A stretch of DNA of 64,000 nt, from NCBI GenBank assembly GCA_009739215.1, contig VSJF01000010.1:1362277-1426276 (forward strand), read 5' to 3'. This document shows, piece after piece, positions 59,449 through 64,000 of the stretch; position 1 is the first letter of the stretch, and every line of letters begins with the position of its first letter. Both the position numbers and the translations under genes were made by a program. The notes beneath the pieces are model-generated. The model did no database searches. It saw only the letters and a list, made by a program, of their open reading frames with translations, and was not told the origin of the DNA. Source of the stretch: Floccularia luteovirens. Taxonomy: Eukaryota; Basidiomycota; Agaricomycetes; Agaricales; Squamanitaceae.

Positions 59449-62400
59449 TACAACTTCCAAAAACCTAAAACGGTTAAAGAACTATCAGCCACTAGTAAGA
59501 GCGTTACTGACAGAATTACCTAATGAAGAACAAGAAGAATTTTTTGAAGAATTAGAAAAAGAGGATTTTTCACCCAATCAATAGTAACCACTGGCTATTG
59601 ATTATCCAATCAGAGTGGTAGTCCCCATCCTCATGACACAAGATTCACTATATGTTCCTCTTCGATTCGAAAGTAGGAAACAATTCATTAGGAAAAGAAA
59701 TAGTCAGTTACTAAAGCATTAGTCGACTCCGGAGCTACCAAAAGCTTCATACATTCAGGACTTCATATCCAAAACTCAAAAGAAGACCCAAACCTATATT
59801 AGGAAAGAGAATAAATATCACAAATGCAGACAGATTCCCCAAATGGACAAGTTACCCATTATATCCAAGCCCCTCTCACACTCAAAGAAGAAGCAAACCA
59901 TCAAGTTACCCTATATATCACAAATATAGGACTGCCAAGATATTATCTTAGGAATGGATTGGCTCAAACGCCTCAATCTCACAATCGATTGGAAAAATGG
60001 AACCCTCGACAGTTCCAAACAACTCCCCACTTGCACAAATAACTTCAGAAGAAGCAATACTCTGAATCATACAAGAGGATCATAATGAAGAACCCCTTGA
60101 CCCTGATGGAATCAAGCGATATCTAATGGACTCCAGCTCCGAATCAGAAGAAGAAGAATACCCAATACAAGTCAAAACGACTCAAGCCCAAACAATGGCG
60201 GCAGAAGCCATGCCTAAAGAAACCTTAACAATAGAAGAAAAACTCCTGAAGGAGTTTCACCTATTTAAAGATGTATTCAGTAAACAGAAATCAGACAGAA
60301 TGCCAGCAAGATGACCCTGAGATCACAAGATAGATCTTAAGCCCAATTTTAAGAACAAAGATAGTAAAATCTATCCCCTCAACCCTATCGAAGATCAGAA
60401 AATGCAAGAATTCATCAAAGAAAACCTCACAAAAGGGTACATCCAATCCTCCAAGTCAGAAATAGGCATTCCCATTCTTCTTTGTCACAAAGAAAGATGG
60501 AAGCCTACGACTCTGTCAAGACTATTGCTACCTCAATGAAGGAACAATTAAGAAACCATACCCTTTGCCCTTAATATTGGAACTCTTAACCAAATTAAGA
60601 GATGGCAAGATCTTCACAAAACTTGACATCCGATGGGGATATAACAACTGTTAGAATTCGAGAAGGCGATGAGCCTAAAGCAGCATTCAAAACCAAAATG
60701 GGACTCTTTGAGCCCACAGTTATGTTTTTTGGAATGTGCAACTCCCCAGCAACCTTCCAAAATATGATGGACAACATATTTAGAGATATGATTGATGAAG
60801 GATAGGATCACCATCTATATGGATGATATCCTGATATTTTCAGAAACACCAGAACAACAAACTGAAAGAACCCTGAAAATCCTAAAAAGGCTTAAAGAAC
60901 ACGATCTCTATCTAAAAATAGAGAAATGCGAATTCAATAAGAAACAGGTAGAATACCTGGGACTCATCATTTCGGAAAACAAGATCTCAATGGATCCAAT
61001 TAAACTGAAAGGAATTGAAGACTGGCCTATGCCGCAATCAGTCAAACAAATCAGAAGTTTCCTAGGATTCGGAAACTTCTACAGAAAATTCATACACAAA
61101 TTCTCTGATTTAGCACAACTTGCTAAACAAACTCCTCAAGAAAAACACCAAATTTATATGGACAAACGAATGTCAAACATCAGTTTGAGAAACTCAAGAA
61201 AGCATTTACCACTGCTCCAGTCTTACAAATGCCAGACTTCAAGAAATAATTCTTGCTAGAAACAGACACATCAAAATACGCATCAGGAGCAGTCCTAAAA
61301 CAAAAGGACATAAATGGGCTATGGCACCCATGCAGGATTTATCTCCAAATCATTTACAGAAACAGAAAGAAATTACGAGATCTATGATCGAGAACTCTTT
61401 GCAGTAATCCGAGCTCTCACAGAATGGAGGCACTTCCTCTTCGGATCTCCATTCCCAGTCATCGTGACTTGCAACCACAAGAACCTAACCTATTACAAAA
61501 GTCCCCAGAAATTAAACAGAAGACAAGCCTGATGGAGCCTATTCTTATCAGAATTCAACATCACACTGATCTACATACCTGGATCCCAAATGGTGCAAAG
61601 CGATGCATTATCAAGAAGACCAGATTACATCCCAAAAGAAGACCATGACAACGAAGGACATCATGATGCTCCCCAAACAAATGTTTATTCGAGTCATCGA
61701 CACTGAAACTAGACAGCAGATCCTCGAATCTCATGAGAAAGAACCAATGGTATAAGAAGCTATTGACACCATAAAAAACTTCCAAACCACAAAAGCAGCA
61801 CTACCAGACTAGAAAATAGAAGACGGACTTCTATTCTATCAGAATAAATGTTACGTTCCAATAAACAAAAACTTAAGAAGGCAATTGTTACAGAAATACC
61901 ATAACTCTGCCCCTATGAGACACCCTGGAATACTCCGCACCCTAGAACTTCCTAAAATGAGACTACTGGTGGCCTAGTATCCACAGCGTTCACAAAGAAC
62001 TATGTCTGAGGATGCGCCATCTGTCAGCAGATGAAAATAAACAGACATCCTACTACACCTGCCCTATCATTCCTATCGGCACCCCAGAAAACAATAGACC
62101 ATTCGCACAAACATCTGTAGATTTTATCACAAATCTTCCCTGAATCAGACAGGCTATGATAGTATCATGGTCGTAGTAGACCATGGGCTTACAAAGGGGG
62201 TAATTCTAATCCCTTGTCACAAGACAATAGACGCTGATCCTAGACTGCCCAACTCCTAATCAATCATGTGTACAAACACTTTGGCCTTCCAGACAAAATT
62301 ATATCTGACAGAGGACCCCAATTCGCCTCTAAAACATTTCAAGAATTTGGAAAACTCTTAGGCATCAAACTAGCCATGAGTACTGCCTACCACCCTCAAA

Positions 62401-63182
62401 CAGATGGAGGCACAGAATGAGCAAATCAAGAAATAGAAGCGTACCTTGCTATCTTTTGTGCAAACAACTCTGAAACATGGAACTCTCACCTTCCACTTCT
62501 AGAATTCTCTTACAATCAGAAACCCCACGCACTTTGAGACAAATCCCCATTCTACATAATGATGGGATACGACCCACAACCCTTTCCCACAGCTTACAGC
62601 AAAAGCAATATACCATCTACCAAAGAAAGATTAAAATTAATCCAAGAAGCACAAGACAAAGCAAACGCAGCACATGAACTCATACGCCAAACTATGATAA
62701 GTCGAGTCAAGAACAAATTTACACCCTTTAAGAAGAATGACCTAGTATGGCTAGAGTCAAAACACCTCAAACTTAGATACCAGAAAAGAAAGCTAGCACC
62801 TAAATGGGAAGGACCATTTTCTATTACAGAAGTCCTTGGCCCTCTCACCTACTGATTGAAACTCCCCACCTCATGGAGAATACACCCCGTCTTCCATGCC
62901 TCACTCCTTACCCCTTACCAAGAAACAGAAGTCCACAGACCCAATTATACGAAACCTCCCCCAGATCTCATCAATAACACCAAGGAATACGAAGTAGAAA
63001 ACATTGTAACACACCAGAACAATGGCAGAAGAATCCATTATTTGGTCAAATGGAAGGGTTACCCTTCATTAGACAACTCATGGGAACCAGAATCCCATTT
63101 AAAGAACTCTCCAGAAATTCTAAACGCTTATAAAGCAGTACATGGAATACCACTCCCCATTTCATTCAACTTAAAGAAATGA
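59449..63182 (+). pseudogene. pol: Pol region of the chromovirus, stop-riddled
   Basis: Domain traces in order: protease DSGAT (59725-59739) and ILGMDWLKRLNLTIDW near 59950. Reverse transcriptase follows with [28 protein letters not shown] and YMDD (60816-60827). RNase H shows TSKYASGAVL and [15 protein letters not shown]. Integrase shows FVDFITNLP and [14 protein letters not shown]. After it come YLVKWKGYP and SWEPESHL of the chromodomain (about 62985-63155). Frames change repeatedly. In-frame stops at 61530 (TGA), 61810 (TAG), 62418, 62535 and 62853 (TGA) interrupt otherwise preserved blocks and are each one transition away from a Trp or Arg codon. The element cannot supply its own enzymes as it stands. 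Confidence 0.88.
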
Positions 63183-64000
63183 CTTCCACCAAAGAAACCT
63201 CCCTAGTACCAGTAGCAGCAACTCCAGAACCCATTCCCAGAAGTCCAACCCACACTCAGTCCGCTCCAGTATCTCCTCTCCTCCCGCCTACTACAGTTGT
63301 ACCATCATCCACACTGTCTCCAGCATCCCCACCAGCACCAACGCCATCCCCAGTCTCACCCCTCATTAAGCTACCTACCCCAGCACCAGTCTCTCCACCT
63401 CTCTTGCATGTCCGCATCCAGACCCTTGTCATCTCTGTCTCCTCAGAATCTGACAGCTTCACCTCCACAGGTTCACCCTGTCCTAGAGTATCCCCTGAAA
63501 TCAATTTTCTTCACCTTTCAGATATCAAACAATTATTTAAAGAAGAAGACAAAAGGCTCTTCGTCAACGATTGGCTCGACAAGATCGCCCCTAAGAACAT
63601 TTCTAGGTTTCGAGAACTATACACTTCCTATGAAGTACATGAGAAATTACAGCAGCTCACAACCAAGGTTGTCGAGCTCAGCATGCTTCAGCTCGAATCC
63701 CTCAACTATGATGGTCTCACCGACCAACTGTCTATGTACATCAAACCAGAAGCAAGGACACTCACTCCTCGTCCACCACTCCCTCTTCACACCCCCCAAT
63801 GCACAGAACACAACATGGGTCAACCAAGAACGTCTCCTCCACCCCAACCGAACAAACCAACCCCTGCCACTACTAGAGCTGTCGATGACAAATGCTTCCA
63901 ATGTGGATCGATCTACCACTGGGCAATGGACTGCCCCAGGTACAGGTGTATCTACTGTAAGAAATACAAACCGGGACACTACTCTGGTAACTACGAAGAC
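63179..64000 (+). CDS. Third ORF of the chromovirus: CCHC zinc-knuckle protein (partial at window end)
   Basis: Starting at ATG 63179, the frame is open for all 274 codons to the window end, in sharp contrast to pol. The ATG overlaps the chromodomain-frame stop as ATGA. The first 100 residues are Pro/Ser/Thr-rich. A helical region follows (DIKQLFKEEDKRLFVNDWL, then NISRFRELYTSYEVHEKLQQ), then another Pro-rich linker. A zinc knuckle CFQCGSIYHWAMDC comes next, with a second, CIYCKKYKPGHYSGNY, in which the last Cys is Tyr. Codon choice is C-ending, unlike A-rich gag and pol. It may be a duplicated gag-like nucleic-acid-binding protein of the element, or a separate host gene abutting it. No known family name can be given from sequence alone. 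Confidence 0.7.
   Translation, partial: MTSTKETSLVPVAATPEPIPRSPTHTQSAPVSPLLPPTTVVPSSTLSPASPPAPTPSPVSPLIKLPTPAPVSPPLLHVRIQTLVISVSSESDSFTSTGSPCPRVSPEINFLHLSDIKQLFKEEDKRLFVNDWLDKIAPKNISRFRELYTSYEVHEKLQQLTTKVVELSMLQLESLNYDGLTDQLSMYIKPEARTLTPRPPLPLHTPQCTEHNMGQPRTSPPPQPNKPTPATTRAVDDKCFQCGSIYHWAMDCPRYRCIYCKKYKPGHYSGNYED

Larger units (their letters stand above)
57630..64000 (+). mobile_element. Ty3/Gypsy chromovirus, decayed, truncated by window end
   Basis: Order: candidate LTR, primer-binding site, gag with zinc knuckle, protease, reverse transcriptase, RNase H, integrase, chromodomain, then a third ORF. This order (integrase after RNase H, C-terminal chromodomain) is that of chromoviruses. gag and the last ORF are open, while pol carries many stops and frame changes. 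Base composition differs from neighbouring genes: gag and pol are A-rich with AAA/GAA/ACA codons. Confidence 0.88.

Overview
This window looks like nuclear DNA of a filamentous basidiomycete, most likely an Agaricomycete. Genes are split by 45-65 nt GT-AG introns. The gene content includes NACHT-WD40 NLR proteins, a TmpA-type membrane flavoprotein, a BUR1/CDK9 kinase and a Ty3/Gypsy chromovirus. No tRNA, rRNA or CRISPR array was found. All exon structures were read by eye from splice signals, paralogue comparison and frame arithmetic. No transcript evidence was available.

Layout: (1) 0.3-1.4 kb, a DUF1275 membrane protein. (2) 3.8-8.8 kb, three tandem secreted GH105-like six-hairpin glycosidases; the middle copy is broken by two single-base insertions. 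(3) 10.2-12.4 kb, a UBL3/MUB-like prenylated ubiquitin-fold protein and a small secreted cysteine-rich protein. (4) 14.0-38.0 kb, an NLR cluster. It holds three full-length near-paralogues (N-terminal helical domain, NACHT, WD40 propellers), one full-length multi-lesion pseudogene, two decayed NACHT pieces in opposite orientation and one chimeric remnant. A small beta-trefoil-like gene lies inside it. The last two intact NLRs face each other as a large inverted repeat. (5) 38.4-38.9 kb, half of an inverted dispersed repeat and a possible small cysteine-rich gene. (6) 39.8-41.7 kb, serine hydroxymethyltransferase with an 8-nt microexon. (7) 42.9-47.0 kb, a TmpA-like gene and its decayed downstream duplicate. 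(8) 47.6-48.4 kb, a glutaredoxin-fold gene lacking active-site cysteines and carrying a frameshift. (9) 49.9-56.1 kb, two convergent chromatin/transcription genes: a candidate SUZ12-like (zinc finger plus VEFS-like) protein and BUR1. (10) 57.6-64.0 kb, a Ty3/Gypsy chromovirus with a stop-riddled pol, followed by an intact CCHC-knuckle ORF that overlaps the pol stop by ATGA and runs off the window.

The most unusual material is the NLR birth-and-death cluster (inverted pair, GC donor, chimeric remnant, shared promoter motif), the preserved third ORF of the chromovirus, and the SHMT microexon. The NLRs are probably intracellular immune or heterokaryon-recognition receptors. The SUZ12-like and BUR1 genes would act in the nucleus on chromatin and elongation, SHMT in one-carbon metabolism, and the GH105 array outside the cell on pectin-derived oligosaccharides.
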